Shown: piece by piece, positions 44,781 through 53,336 of the stretch
Layout: each line of letters begins with the position of its first letter
How positions within the stretch are numbered: the first letter of the stretch is position 1
Position numbers and translations under genes: made by a program
Origin: Nitrospira sp.
Lineage (GTDB): Bacteria > Nitrospirota > Nitrospiria > Nitrospirales > Nitrospiraceae
Length of the DNA stretch: 53,542 bases
Reading direction: 5' to 3'
Assembly: GCA_019636835.1 (NCBI GenBank)
Contig: JAHBWU010000019.1
Coordinates: 1 to 53,542 of the forward strand
The notes under the pieces: model-generated
What the model was told of the DNA's origin: nothing
What the model saw: the letters and a program-made list of their open reading frames with translations, nothing else
Database searches by the model: none

Positions 44781-45895
44781 GCAGCGCCTTTCTTACAAGA
44801 CAAGGCAAACACTTCGAGCATCCGTTCGATGTGCCGTGCTTTCGTGTAGAGAGTTTCGTATCTCTTTCGGGCACATGCACCCATCGTCTTGATGGCCTCC
44901 GGATGATCCAGCAACCACAATATGCGATCTGCCAATTGACGCGAGTCGCCGATCGGAACTTCGAGTCCTGCTTCTCCGTCCGGCACCGTGTCGCGCAGGC
45001 AACCGCGATTCGTAAAGATCACGGGGATACCTGCTGCCATCGCCTCGAGCACAACCAAGGGTTGACCTTCTTGCTGGACTCCAGGAAAAACGAAAATGTC
45101 CGAAGAGTCAAACAAAGCTCTTTTTTGTGCACCATCGACTTGCCCGCTGAATGACACGTACGATTCGAGTTTGTGTTGACGAATGAAGCTGTCTGCCCAT
45201 CGCTCGTCTTCCGCATGCGACCAAGGTCCTGCAAATACGAACTCCACATCCTTTCGCTGCTGCAGTACCAATGGGACAGCTTGGATAAGCACAAGAGCGC
45301 CCTTCAGGTGGCTCAACGTGCTGAGATGAAGAATGCGAAATCGATTTCCATGAGGAGGCACGCTCGCATGTAGACTGCTCCCAGTCCACTCAATGCCGTT
45401 TGATACGACGTCAATTCGCTTCTCATCAATGAGTCCCTCGAACTGACACTTCAAGGATTCCCCGAGAACAATGGCTCGCGTGACATGCCGCAGGACGACT
45501 TTCACATAGGTCTTCATGAGCCAAGATCGCCCGAGAAACCACTCCTGAAAATTTCCCCCGTGCAGATGAAGAACGATATGACTCCCTCTCAAATAAGCAG
45601 GCCAGATCAGCAAGCTATCGCGCAGAAAACCAATCGTTGATTGAGAGAGAACTAAATAGCTCACGACCGGGCAGGCATTGATCAGCACACCGACAAGCTT
45701 CAGCCATTGCCGAACGAAGAGAAAAACGTCGTGCATATCCGGCTTGTTGACGTGCTGAATGCCTCGCCTGTCGGCAAGATCCAGGTGAGACAGGGAAAAG
45801 CACTTGGCGAGGGCCGAATCAAGCAAGAGTCGGACAGCGACGGCCACACCATGAAAAGGTGGAGGAGTGGGACCAATGATAAGTACTCGCGTCAC
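44777..45895 (-). CDS. GT4-type glycosyltransferase
   Basis: A 372-residue GT-B transferase that extends the polysaccharide repeat unit. The N-terminal domain opens with LIIGPTPPPFHGVAVAVRLL. The C-terminal domain contains ILHLSTLSHLKGALVLIQA, FVFAGPWSHAEDERW, FVFPGVQQEGQPLVVLEAMAAGIPVI (the EGxPLVVLEA donor-binding motif) and GLEVPIGDSRQLAD. Start is GTG, overlapping the stop of the flippase gene (GTGA). Donor and acceptor are unknown. Confidence 0.9.
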   Translation of the reverse strand: MTRVLIIGPTPPPFHGVAVAVRLLLDSALAKCFSLSHLDLADRRGIQHVNKPDMHDVFLFVRQWLKLVGVLINACPVVSYLVLSQSTIGFLRDSLLIWPAYLRGSHIVLHLHGGNFQEWFLGRSWLMKTYVKVVLRHVTRAIVLGESLKCQFEGLIDEKRIDVVSNGIEWTGSSLHASVPPHGNRFRILHLSTLSHLKGALVLIQAVPLVLQQRKDVEFVFAGPWSHAEDERWADSFIRQHKLESYVSFSGQVDGAQKRALFDSSDIFVFPGVQQEGQPLVVLEAMAAGIPVIFTNRGCLRDTVPDGEAGLEVPIGDSRQLADRILWLLDHPEAIKTMGACARKRYETLYTKARHIERMLEVFALSCKKGAA

Positions 45896-47544
45896 TTGTT
45901 TCTGTGCCCAATCTTAACGACGTCATTGTTCGAGTGTCCCTCATCGGCAACTCCGGAGGTTTGAGCAGAGACACGCTTGATTAGTGACTCAATGAGGGAT
46001 TTCTCCGAAGACTCCAGCCCAAACACCAGCTGGCATCCTAGGTATGCCGCCAATCCAAGCGCACCGATAATCAGAATGTCCAATCCATAAGGAGCAGGAC
46101 CAAGAATTTGTCTTGCAATGAATATGGTGACCATCATGACCATCCCACCGACGACGGGTTTCAGTAAGTGAATGGAAACAGGGAGGATGTGGTATCTCCT
46201 CCATACCTGGAAGACCCTGGTTAACGTAATTGTAAGGAGTGCTCCGGTGGCGGCTACAGCCGCACCGACGGTGCCAAGGTATTGAACAAGGATAAGACTG
46301 ACTACGATTTGAAGAACCCCAATAATGATCGTATTGAGCATTACCGTCTGGGAATGACCTCCCATGAGGAGGATATGGTTCGGTGAAGAAGCCATACTGC
46401 TCACCAAATGTCCGGTCGTCAGTATGGCCAGGGGAACCCATCCAGCACGAAACGCATCGCCAAATGAACCTAATATCGGATCAGCTAACATGTTGAGTAG
46501 AACCCATAGAGGAACCGTGAAGAGCACAACTAAACGCGAAAGCGACTGGTACACAGTTTTCAGCTGCCCCTCATCATTCAGCATCAACACTCGCGCAATA
46601 AATGGCGCAAAGGCTGTCTCAAAAGCCCCAAGCACCAAGGTGATAATCCCGGCGGTCTGGAGGCATGCTAAGTACACTCCGATTTCTTGCGCGCTCACCC
46701 AATACCCAAGAATGAGGATGTCGGATCGTGGTGCAACAACACCGAAAATGTTCGATATGGCAACGGGTGAGCTGAATAATACAAACTCCTGAAATCGTGA
46801 GGCCTTCGCACTCTCCGTCTTGGTAATGCCAGAGAACGACTCAGCCTGTAGGACTCTGATCGCCATATAAGTGCCAACCGCAATCACCAAGCCGATTGCG
46901 GCTACAGCTCCCAGCAAGTGGTAGCCCATGAAGAGAGTGGCTCCCGCTAGAACAACCTTGCCTACGGGCTCCCATACATATTTGATGAGAATTGTAGGTT
47001 TTATGATTTGAAGAGCCTGGAGCGCGCTCACGAGAACTGTCGTACTGGCGGCGAACGGAATTGCAATGGCAAACAGGATGAGAACCGGCCTTAGATCCGG
47101 CTTGCTATAGAGATAGTGAGAAATCGGCATGGCTCCTGCTGCCAGTATCGCCGCAATGAGCATGCTGCTGATCAGGGTGATTTTGATTGCCAGCTTGATC
47201 GTGTCATATGCATATGCACGTTCGTTGCGTGCCATAGATTCCGACACAAACTTGATTACCCCTATTGCGGCCCCTAACGGAGCTATTTGGCTGAGAATGT
47301 TAAAATAGGTTACTCCGATTGCATATAAACCAAATTCGACAGGGCCAAGCACTCGTGCAAGACCCATCGAAAACAGGTAATTCAATCCATTGCCCACTCC
47401 CGAAGCGATGAACATCGCTCCCCCACCCAAGACCGCTTTATCCAGATCCGATGCCGCTCCGCCCTCGCGCACGACGGCAATATCTTGTCGTTGTGCTTGT
47501 GTCGTATCCGGATCGTGTCGAGAGAGAAGTGCCGACCGTTTCAT
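45892..47544 (-). CDS. Wzx-type polysaccharide flippase
   Basis: A 550-residue polytopic protein of the MOP/PST superfamily that flips lipid-linked repeat units. I count about 14 hydrophobic segments, for example MFIASGVGNGLNYLFSMGLARVLGP at the N-terminus (given in parts as GVGNGLNYLFSMGLARVLGP). Later segments include IAIPFAASTTVLVSALQAL, VSSMASSPNHILLMGGHSQ and LKPVVGGMVMMVTIFIA. The ATG at 47544 is preferred; a longer frame to 47718 overlaps the methyltransferase gene. Consistent with a Wzx/Wzy-dependent pathway. Confidence 0.9.
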   Translation of the reverse strand: MKRSALLSRHDPDTTQAQRQDIAVVREGGAASDLDKAVLGGGAMFIASGVGNGLNYLFSMGLARVLGPVEFGLYAIGVTYFNILSQIAPLGAAIGVIKFVSESMARNERAYAYDTIKLAIKITLISSMLIAAILAAGAMPISHYLYSKPDLRPVLILFAIAIPFAASTTVLVSALQALQIIKPTILIKYVWEPVGKVVLAGATLFMGYHLLGAVAAIGLVIAVGTYMAIRVLQAESFSGITKTESAKASRFQEFVLFSSPVAISNIFGVVAPRSDILILGYWVSAQEIGVYLACLQTAGIITLVLGAFETAFAPFIARVLMLNDEGQLKTVYQSLSRLVVLFTVPLWVLLNMLADPILGSFGDAFRAGWVPLAILTTGHLVSSMASSPNHILLMGGHSQTVMLNTIIIGVLQIVVSLILVQYLGTVGAAVAATGALLTITLTRVFQVWRRYHILPVSIHLLKPVVGGMVMMVTIFIARQILGPAPYGLDILIIGALGLAAYLGCQLVFGLESSEKSLIESLIKRVSAQTSGVADEGHSNNDVVKIGHRNK

Positions 47545-47581
47545 GTCAGGAAACTTGTGGATCAGACGGGAATCTCTGGGC

Positions 47582-48286
47582 TTACATCGGTTTGTGCCAA
47601 ATTGTCGTCTGTTTTTCGTGAAAGTGATAGGGAGTTGCGCCATAGAAGCTCGCGAAACTCCATCCCATTCGCTCGAATAGATCGAACGTCGGCCTATAGC
47701 GTTCTCTTTCTGAATCATCCAGGACGAGCACTCCTCCTGGTTTCAGTCGTACAATTGCCGCTGAGGCAGCCTCGTTTCTGAAGACATCATCCACAACGAT
47801 GACGTCGTACAATACGGTCTTTGCCTGTCCTGCTCGCACATATCGATGAACGTGTGGCTCAAGCTGGAGGGGATCGCACCCTGCTTTGATTTCCTCCTCT
47901 GTCGTGCCTCTAAATCCTGAAAAAGGAATCAGTTCAACATTCGACATCGCATGCTTGGTAAGAGCACGTCTCACTTCCGCAATCCAATGAGGTGAGCGTT
48001 CGATAGAAGTTACCCAGGAAGTCCGCTGCGCCCACCAGACCGTTGAATAGCCACAGCCGAATTCGAGCACGCGCATATCAGATGATGCGAGCTTGCTTAG
48101 ATAGTCAATGGAAGGAAATGAGAACCATGGGTAGATACTTTCCAACGGAGCTTCACCAAGGTGTGAGTTATTGACCGTCCGTATCCACGCATGGCGAGCG
48201 TCGCTGGACAAGAGCCCAAAGGCGGCCTTCATTCGTGGCCAATTAAGGAAAGAAGCGAGATTGCGGGTCCTATTTAGTAAAGACAT
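47582..48286 (-). CDS. SAM-dependent methyltransferase-like protein
   Basis: A 234-residue Rossmann-fold protein. Motif I is MRVLEFGCGYSTVWWAQR (binding of S-adenosylmethionine), followed by VTSIERSPHWIAEVR, YDVIVVDDVFRNEAA and LKPGGVLVLDDSERER. The target may be a sugar of the polysaccharide, inferred from position. The ATG at 48286 has GGGGAG upstream. It is the first gene after a 300-base gap and is 37 bases before the flippase start. Confidence 0.82.
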   Translation of the reverse strand: MSLLNRTRNLASFLNWPRMKAAFGLLSSDARHAWIRTVNNSHLGEAPLESIYPWFSFPSIDYLSKLASSDMRVLEFGCGYSTVWWAQRTSWVTSIERSPHWIAEVRRALTKHAMSNVELIPFSGFRGTTEEEIKAGCDPLQLEPHVHRYVRAGQAKTVLYDVIVVDDVFRNEAASAAIVRLKPGGVLVLDDSERERYRPTFDLFERMGWSFASFYGATPYHFHEKQTTIWHKPM

Positions 48287-48590
48287 ACGATCTCCCCTCA
48301 CGCGTCCATGGAGATTCCTAACCGTGAATGCGTTTCAACATCGGTTTGATACAAGCCTGCGATCACAAGAATCCTGAATGGTTACCTGCTTTACAAACTC
48401 TACCTCTTGAGCAGCGTGTCGTGGCCCTGTCCAAATCCGAGCAACTAACCCCCAACGCCATTACGGTACAGTCGGCTGCTCTAACCCTTAGCAAATCACC
48501 GCTCGCAATATCGGTCTTGCTTTCTCCCGTCGAACAAAGTACTTCTTGAAAGTAAACATTACACAGAGAATCTCATTGTGATCATCAGTA

Positions 48591-49949
48591 TCAGTAAATT
48601 ATGCGCTGTTTGCATGGCTCAGAGACCAGCAAGTCGACTTGTGAATCCACTATCGTTTGCACTAGTCCGTTTTCTCGATGATCGAAGTCAACGCCGTCAT
48701 CCGTCTTAGGCACGTCAAGTGTTGAATAAAGACTCACGGTCAACACAACCAGCCCAATCATCTGCCACGAGTAGTAGGCCGCTCCGGCTGTCGTGATTTC
48801 TGACACGAAGACAACCGTTCCTATCAGGAGTGCATCCAGCGATTCGATAGAATAGCCACCTGCACTAACGGGAGCGTTTAGAAACAATCTAATAAGTCGT
48901 GTGCCTAGCAACGCGAATAATAAGAAGATGGGGACAAGCCCCAGAAGCCCCGTTGTCACTGCCAATTCAACAAACATGTTGTGAAAATGGCTCCCTGCCG
49001 TGATGTGCATCGGATACGTAGCGTAGCCCGACCCCAGCAGAGGGGATTGCTCAAAGGCTTGCAGCGCCTCAGCCCAAATACTCATGCGCCCATCAAGCGA
49101 CATAATGTTGGCCTCGCTGTGACCACGTGTAAAGGTGGACGACACTGCATCAGTAAATTCTGGGCTCACCAAAAGAAGACCAATGACACAAACACCTGAA
49201 AGCACGGCCACAATGCTTGCAACTACACGCCTGCTTGGCATTCGAAGCAGAACACTGGTCAGAACACATACCCCTAAGACAAATACGACAAATCCTGTCC
49301 GAGATCTCGCCGCGTAACACAGGACTAGAAATGCGCTGCACATCATGAGGTAACGAAATTCGACCAACATCATAAATCTGGACAGCGCCACCAAACCCAA
49401 AAACGCCGCAATAACGCCGATCGTATTCGCTCCCATCAAAAACGTCGAAGTCACGTCCAGCCGTTCTACTTTGCTCCCTTCTTGCATCCAGGCGTGTTGA
49501 GGATCAATGATAACGGCAACCACAACACCTAGGAGCATTAACGCGCTCATCGCATAAAAGGACATAAACAACTTGCCAAGATTCCGGCACACCCTCATCT
49601 CCGCAAACACTAGAACGCCCCATAGAAGGACCCCGCTTGTTTCTACGCTTCTCCAAAGCGAGTACATGGGTGCGCGTGAAACCGTGATAATCGAGGAAGC
49701 AGCAACCAGCACGAATAGTGTCAGCGGCCAGAACGGCGAGGCAAATGCGAACTTCAGACTGTCTGGGCGTTTTACCAAGAACCACAAGCAGCATGCCCAT
49801 AGCAGGTACACACCCAGAATTTGAGGGTCTGTGAGCGAAGACTGAAATGTAATGGAACTTGTGTTTCTGACCATAGGGAAAAAGGATCGTCCGAAAATGG
49901 GAAGAAACACAACACAGCACAGAACAGTCGTTTTCCAGTTCGTCAACAT
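48591..49949 (-). CDS. O-antigen ligase/Wzy-type polymerase
   Basis: A 452-residue protein with 10-12 membrane segments and a large periplasmic loop between residues 285 and 330. The Wzy_C-type signature is seen as AARSRTGFVVFVLGVCVL and ALQAFEQSPLLGSGYATYP, then HFHNMFVELAVTTGLLG. Such proteins polymerise or ligate repeat units at the periplasmic face. The C-terminal 45 residues are soluble. A gap of 68 bases separates it from the glycosidase gene and 289 bases lie downstream before the methyltransferase gene. Confidence 0.9.
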   Translation of the reverse strand: MLTNWKTTVLCCVVFLPIFGRSFFPMVRNTSSITFQSSLTDPQILGVYLLWACCLWFLVKRPDSLKFAFASPFWPLTLFVLVAASSIITVSRAPMYSLWRSVETSGVLLWGVLVFAEMRVCRNLGKLFMSFYAMSALMLLGVVVAVIIDPQHAWMQEGSKVERLDVTSTFLMGANTIGVIAAFLGLVALSRFMMLVEFRYLMMCSAFLVLCYAARSRTGFVVFVLGVCVLTSVLLRMPSRRVVASIVAVLSGVCVIGLLLVSPEFTDAVSSTFTRGHSEANIMSLDGRMSIWAEALQAFEQSPLLGSGYATYPMHITAGSHFHNMFVELAVTTGLLGLVPIFLLFALLGTRLIRLFLNAPVSAGGYSIESLDALLIGTVVFVSEITTAGAAYYSWQMIGLVVLTVSLYSTLDVPKTDDGVDFDHRENGLVQTIVDSQVDLLVSEPCKQRIIY

Positions 49950-50017
49950 GACTTCATAGCTGTTCCTAGCATGGTAGACTTAGAATAGCGTCTCAAAGAC
50001 CACTGCTTAATGCGGAT

Positions 50018-51181
50018 TCATGGATGAGCCACCCGCAGACTGGGATGGATTTTTTGCTGTCCGAGTGGCCCATTTTGCAGAGCCGCGATCTGTTCGTCCG
50101 TGAGATATTTATAGAAGTAGACCGCAATACCCGTTTTTGGCCAAAGCGTATGAATCTTGGAAACAGTATCGGCCAGCCACTTACCATCCCGAGCGAAATA
50201 TTTTTGCCCAGTGATCATTTCATCAGGATTCGACATATTAGAAATTAAGAGATTTTGCTTGTCCGGATGGCTTAACTCTCGTCTTGTTCCATCCATTGCC
50301 GCAACATTGATCTGCCTGGAGTAATCCATCCGAAAAATTACGTCTATGAGTCCATTGTTTACCCATGAGACGCTGTTCTGCCCCTGACTCAATGGAGCAT
50401 GCCCGACAAACACATCGGCACTGAGCAAGAGATGTGGTTTTTTTGACCTTACTGATTCTGAGATAGCCCGAACGAGAGTTGTAACGGCGGTCTCTTGATA
50501 GTCGACGAGGGAGGGAACCGTGGCAGGTAACACTTTGAATAGTAATGCGTCCGTTTTCAAATTCCTTCCGTACGTCTTGTTGTACTCCTCATCGCACTTC
50601 AAGCTCGAACATAACTCCACCGCCCGCACGTAATCCAAGTTGATACCATCGACATCATAGTTGACGACAACCTCCTCAATCAGCTTTACCAGGAGATCTC
50701 TAAATGCAGGGTTGTGAACATCAAATGCCTTCTGAGGCATGTTTGACAGAGCGAATTCTGGGAAAATAGCGCTTTGTCTTAACATCAGTGTGAACCAAGG
50801 ATGAACTTCGATTCCCATCTCATGTGCTTTCTCAATGACGTATCGCAATGGATCAAAGTTCTCTTTGTCGCGATCAGCTAACTTGGTGTCCCATGGGGCA
50901 TATTTAGACGGCCACGCCGTGCCACGTCCCTGCCAGACAGTTGGCATATAGACGTTAAAGCCTGCGCTCTTGACTCTAGACAGTACTTCATCCACATGTT
51001 CCTTCTTTGTCCATAAAGGAATATCACCGTCTAGAATCGCTCGTTTTCCCTCAAAAGGTGATGGGAAGGCTGCTGGAACACTCTCTCCTCGCACCATGCT
51101 ACAAGGGAGGCACCAGATTGCGATGGTGACGAATAGACACCTTAAGAAGTTGTTCATCCTCATGTCCGACCCACTAATCAT
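50018..51181 (-). CDS. secreted GH10-like glycosidase (GHL10/DUF187 type)
   Basis: A 387-residue secreted TIM-barrel protein. A signal peptide follows a short N-terminal extension (NNFLRCLFVTIAIWCLPC). The barrel motifs are RVKSAGFNVYMPTVWQGRG, HEMGIEVHPWFTLML, VVNYDVDGINLDYVRAV and LLLSADVFVG. DGINLDYVR is the conserved catalytic-strand motif of GHL10 proteins. The ATG at 51181 is chosen because AAGGGGAG precedes it by six bases. A polysaccharide hydrolase inside a biosynthetic locus would trim, release or remodel the polymer. Confidence 0.88.
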   Translation of the reverse strand: MISGSDMRMNNFLRCLFVTIAIWCLPCSMVRGESVPAAFPSPFEGKRAILDGDIPLWTKKEHVDEVLSRVKSAGFNVYMPTVWQGRGTAWPSKYAPWDTKLADRDKENFDPLRYVIEKAHEMGIEVHPWFTLMLRQSAIFPEFALSNMPQKAFDVHNPAFRDLLVKLIEEVVVNYDVDGINLDYVRAVELCSSLKCDEEYNKTYGRNLKTDALLFKVLPATVPSLVDYQETAVTTLVRAISESVRSKKPHLLLSADVFVGHAPLSQGQNSVSWVNNGLIDVIFRMDYSRQINVAAMDGTRRELSHPDKQNLLISNMSNPDEMITGQKYFARDGKWLADTVSKIHTLWPKTGIAVYFYKYLTDEQIAALQNGPLGQQKIHPSLRVAHP

Positions 51182-51208
51182 GCAACTCCCCTTCCTTCAC
51201 GTTCAGAA

Positions 51209-52342
51209 CTATTTCGAAAGTTTGGCAATTCCGTTCATAAATCGTCGAACGGAATGTTCGAGCTTCAGATTATCGCCTTGAGCCAGCGCCGAGCGTTTCA
51301 TCATCTCAAGCTGGCAAGAAGAAAATAGAAGTGCCCGAATTGCTTCTGCATAGTGCGATTCATCGACCCTGGTCATGATTCCATTGCTCTCAGTGAGATA
51401 ATCGATTTCAGGCGAATGACCGATAAAGTTCGTCGTGATCATCGGCAGTCCAAACGCAAAGCCATGAACGATGGCGAGCCCCACTAGGCCAGGAATCACC
51501 ATGAGATCAGCGAGTGAAAAGTAGACGGCTGTCTCTTTTGGATTCACAATCGCTCCGAGAAAATGTACGTCTTGAAGTTCAAGCTGCTTAGCCGACTGCT
51601 GCAGTTTGTCGCGCTCTTCCCCGTCTCCAATGAGCAGAAGCGCGACGTCCGGGTACGATTCCTTGAGTAGTGCGAACGCCCTCAAGAGAAAGTCCACTTT
51701 TTTCTCGGCATACAGACGACCTGAGAATAGTAGCACGCGTTTTCCTTCCAACATTAGCTTGCGCCTGAGTTCCAGGCACTGCGTTTCGCTGATTTCCGCA
51801 CGAGCCTTTCTCAACTCTTCTACATCGATGGTGTTGTAATAAGGAACTACCTGATCTTCAGGAAATCCTTTCTTTCGCCAATACTCTGCGCCTCTCTCCG
51901 TGTAGGTAATCAAACCGTCCGTCCGCCTTGTCATAAACCCTTTCATACTTTCTTTTATGTTTGTCGCGAGTGACGGGCGGACCGTCGCTTGAAAGTTATA
52001 GCCATGCCCCCACCAAATCCAGGTCTTGCAAATCTCTTTTCGCCTTGCCCATAGATAGAGAACTGTCAGACACTGTAATTCTTGCGGTGCAACAACAACG
52101 TCGGATCCTGCGATCGCTTTCTTAAGTCCATAGAGCCAATAAGAACTGGATTTCGTGTTACCGAAGTAATGTATTGGTAGTACCCGAAATGGGAAGGCAA
52201 AGGCTTGGGGTGTATGCCCTGCAGGTACGGCGCAATACACCTCAATATCTAGGTCATGCAACCTTCCTTGGGCATACAACTCTTCAAAGAATCTAGTGCG
52301 GTAGTGCGGGATTTCTCGTTGGATGACCGAAACTTTTCGCAT
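51209..52342 (-). CDS. GT4-type glycosyltransferase
   Basis: A 377-residue GT-B transferase. It begins RKVSVIQREIPHYRTRFFEEL. The C-terminal half has KRVLLFSGRLYAEKKVDFLLRAF (given as LLFSGRLYAEKKVDFLLRAF), VALLLIGDGEERDKLQ and VHFLGAIVNPKETAVYF. It continues with LADLMVIPGLVGLAIVHGFAFG, where the usual EGLP of the donor site is replaced by VGLAI. The ATG at 52342 is preferred to a longer frame to 52393. First gene of the exopolysaccharide locus; 27 bases before the glycosidase gene. Confidence 0.9.
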   Translation of the reverse strand: MRKVSVIQREIPHYRTRFFEELYAQGRLHDLDIEVYCAVPAGHTPQAFAFPFRVLPIHYFGNTKSSSYWLYGLKKAIAGSDVVVAPQELQCLTVLYLWARRKEICKTWIWWGHGYNFQATVRPSLATNIKESMKGFMTRRTDGLITYTERGAEYWRKKGFPEDQVVPYYNTIDVEELRKARAEISETQCLELRRKLMLEGKRVLLFSGRLYAEKKVDFLLRAFALLKESYPDVALLLIGDGEERDKLQQSAKQLELQDVHFLGAIVNPKETAVYFSLADLMVIPGLVGLAIVHGFAFGLPMITTNFIGHSPEIDYLTESNGIMTRVDESHYAEAIRALLFSSCQLEMMKRSALAQGDNLKLEHSVRRFMNGIAKLSK

Positions 52343-52687
52343 ATGAGGGTGAGCGTCCGAATGTAGAAATTCACACCGAGTTTCGCGGAACAATCAGATG
52401 TCTTCTCTCTGCAGAAATCTGCGGCCTGTCACGAAAACCCTACCTCATTTTCTTGTGTTCACAAAAAGAAAAATGGTTTTTGCCGTAACAATGGAACCCT
52501 CCGTCAAAAGTCAGCGAATTTTGTTTTCTACTCCACTAAGGAAACGGTGAGAGTCTGAGAAAGTTCGTTACTGAGGCTTTGGTACAAAGGAAGCAGGTTT
52601 TGAATTCTCAGAACCACACTTCCTATATCGCTTGGCGGTTGGCCTGAAACCACTGGACGGCTTCTTCAATCCGTCGCGCAAGTTGTA

Positions 52688-52861
52688 TCAGGAGCTGAAG
52701 ACATCGAGAGATGAACCAGCAGCGGACTCACTCGCCAGGTCGATCCGGCGCCAGACTGAAGCCACCCATTTCAGCGCATCGGAGCTGTTCACCGCCCAGG
52801 TTTCATCATAGAGTCGGTAGGTTGCCTTCGTGCGGCACACGATCATTTTCTGTTTCGCCAT
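52688..52861 (-). CDS. possible small protein, 57 aa
   Basis: An ATG at about 52861 (MAKQKMIVCRTKATYRLYDETW) opens a 57-residue frame with AVNSSDALKWVAS and an acidic tail. The first 30 residues are repeated in diverged form in the tiny frame at 53256-53336 (MICTIRLPDGTWVVNTSDALKRLAS). The conserved core TW-VN-SDALK in two places suggests a once-functional small protein. No family recognised. Confidence 0.35.
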   Translation of the reverse strand: MAKQKMIVCRTKATYRLYDETWAVNSSDALKWVASVWRRIDLASESAAGSSLDVFSS

Positions 52862-52902
52862 TCGCCGGATGCGGCTGGATCTCCCTTGCGATCCACATGA
52901 GG

Positions 52903-52929
52903 ATGATTTGCACTCGTCGTGCAAATCAT
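52903..52929. repeat. inverted repeat, 11-bp arms
   Basis: ATGATTTGCAC (52903-52913) and GTGCAAATCAT (52919-52929) with a five-base spacer. The right arm with its flank (CGTGCAAATCATGCA) recurs at 53325-53339, at the start of the second small-frame copy. Confidence 0.7.
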
Positions 52930-52954
52930 GCACGCTTCATTGAGTGGTCTTCTA

Positions 52955-53146
52955 TTACAATGCGAGCAGCAGTCTTTCCAACTCTCCGACAATCCGCTCC
53001 ACCGCCTTCCTGCCCCATAGCGGAGGAATCGCGCCTTTCTTCCACTGGCCGACGCAGTCATAGGGGTCATTGCTTGACTTTGCACCGGGCATTGCGTTGC
53101 CGTCCCACAGTGCGGGCATCGCTCCGTTCGTCCGGCAGTCTGCCAT
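52955..53146 (-). pseudogene. possible remnant with internal duplication, 63 codons
   Basis: The frame contains GAMPALWDGNAMPG and, about 20 residues later, GAIPPLWGRKAVERIVGEL, two versions of one short segment. The second resembles the last helix of non-hydrolysing UDP-GlcNAc 2-epimerases, where DGKAAERIV-type sequences occur, so this may be the duplicated stub of such a gene. The match is short and from memory. Confidence 0.3.
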
Positions 53147-53165
53147 TCATCGCGCGAGCGCCGGC

Positions 53166-53228
53166 TGGTTGTTCTGCTTGGCCTGGTCGGTCTGGTTCGT
53201 TTGGTTGGTCTGATTTCTTTGGTCGGAC
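53166..53228. repeat. 9-bp imperfect tandem repeat, seven units
   Basis: Seven 9-base units in a row, consensus TGGTYGGTC: TGGTTGTTC, TGCTTGGCC, TGGTCGGTC, TGGTTCGTT, TGGTTGGTC, TGATTTCTT, TGGTCGGAC. On the minus strand one frame reads NQTNQTNQTDQ-like, another RPT-like triplets. Probably a minisatellite in decaying DNA. Confidence 0.75.
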
Positions 53229-53255
53229 AAGACTCACGCGTGGGCCGCACCGGCG

Positions 53256-53336
53256 TCATGGTGACGCCAACCGCTTCAGCGCATCGGAGGTATTCACGAC
53301 CCACGTTCCATCAGGCAGCCGGATCGTGCAAATCAT
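53256..53336 (-). CDS. tiny frame, 26 aa, diverged copy of the one at 52688
   Basis: MICTIRLPDGTWVVNTSDALKRLASP runs from an ATG at 53336 to a TGA at 53256 (26 residues; core TWVVNTSDALKRLAS). It aligns with the first half of the frame at 52688-52861. Its 5' flank shares 15 bases with the inverted repeat at 52903-52929. It may be a degenerate duplicate rather than a translated gene. Confidence 0.25.
   Translation of the reverse strand: MICTIRLPDGTWVVNTSDALKRLASP

Noticed and set aside
48328..48549. 73-codon plus-strand frame in the gap between methyltransferase and polymerase genes
   Set aside because: No RBS, no motif, opposite strand to the whole locus; more likely leader and promoter DNA.
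52843..53304. 153-codon minus-strand frame with RPT repeats
   Set aside because: The repeat-like part is the translation of the 9-bp tandem repeat; the rest overlaps better small frames.
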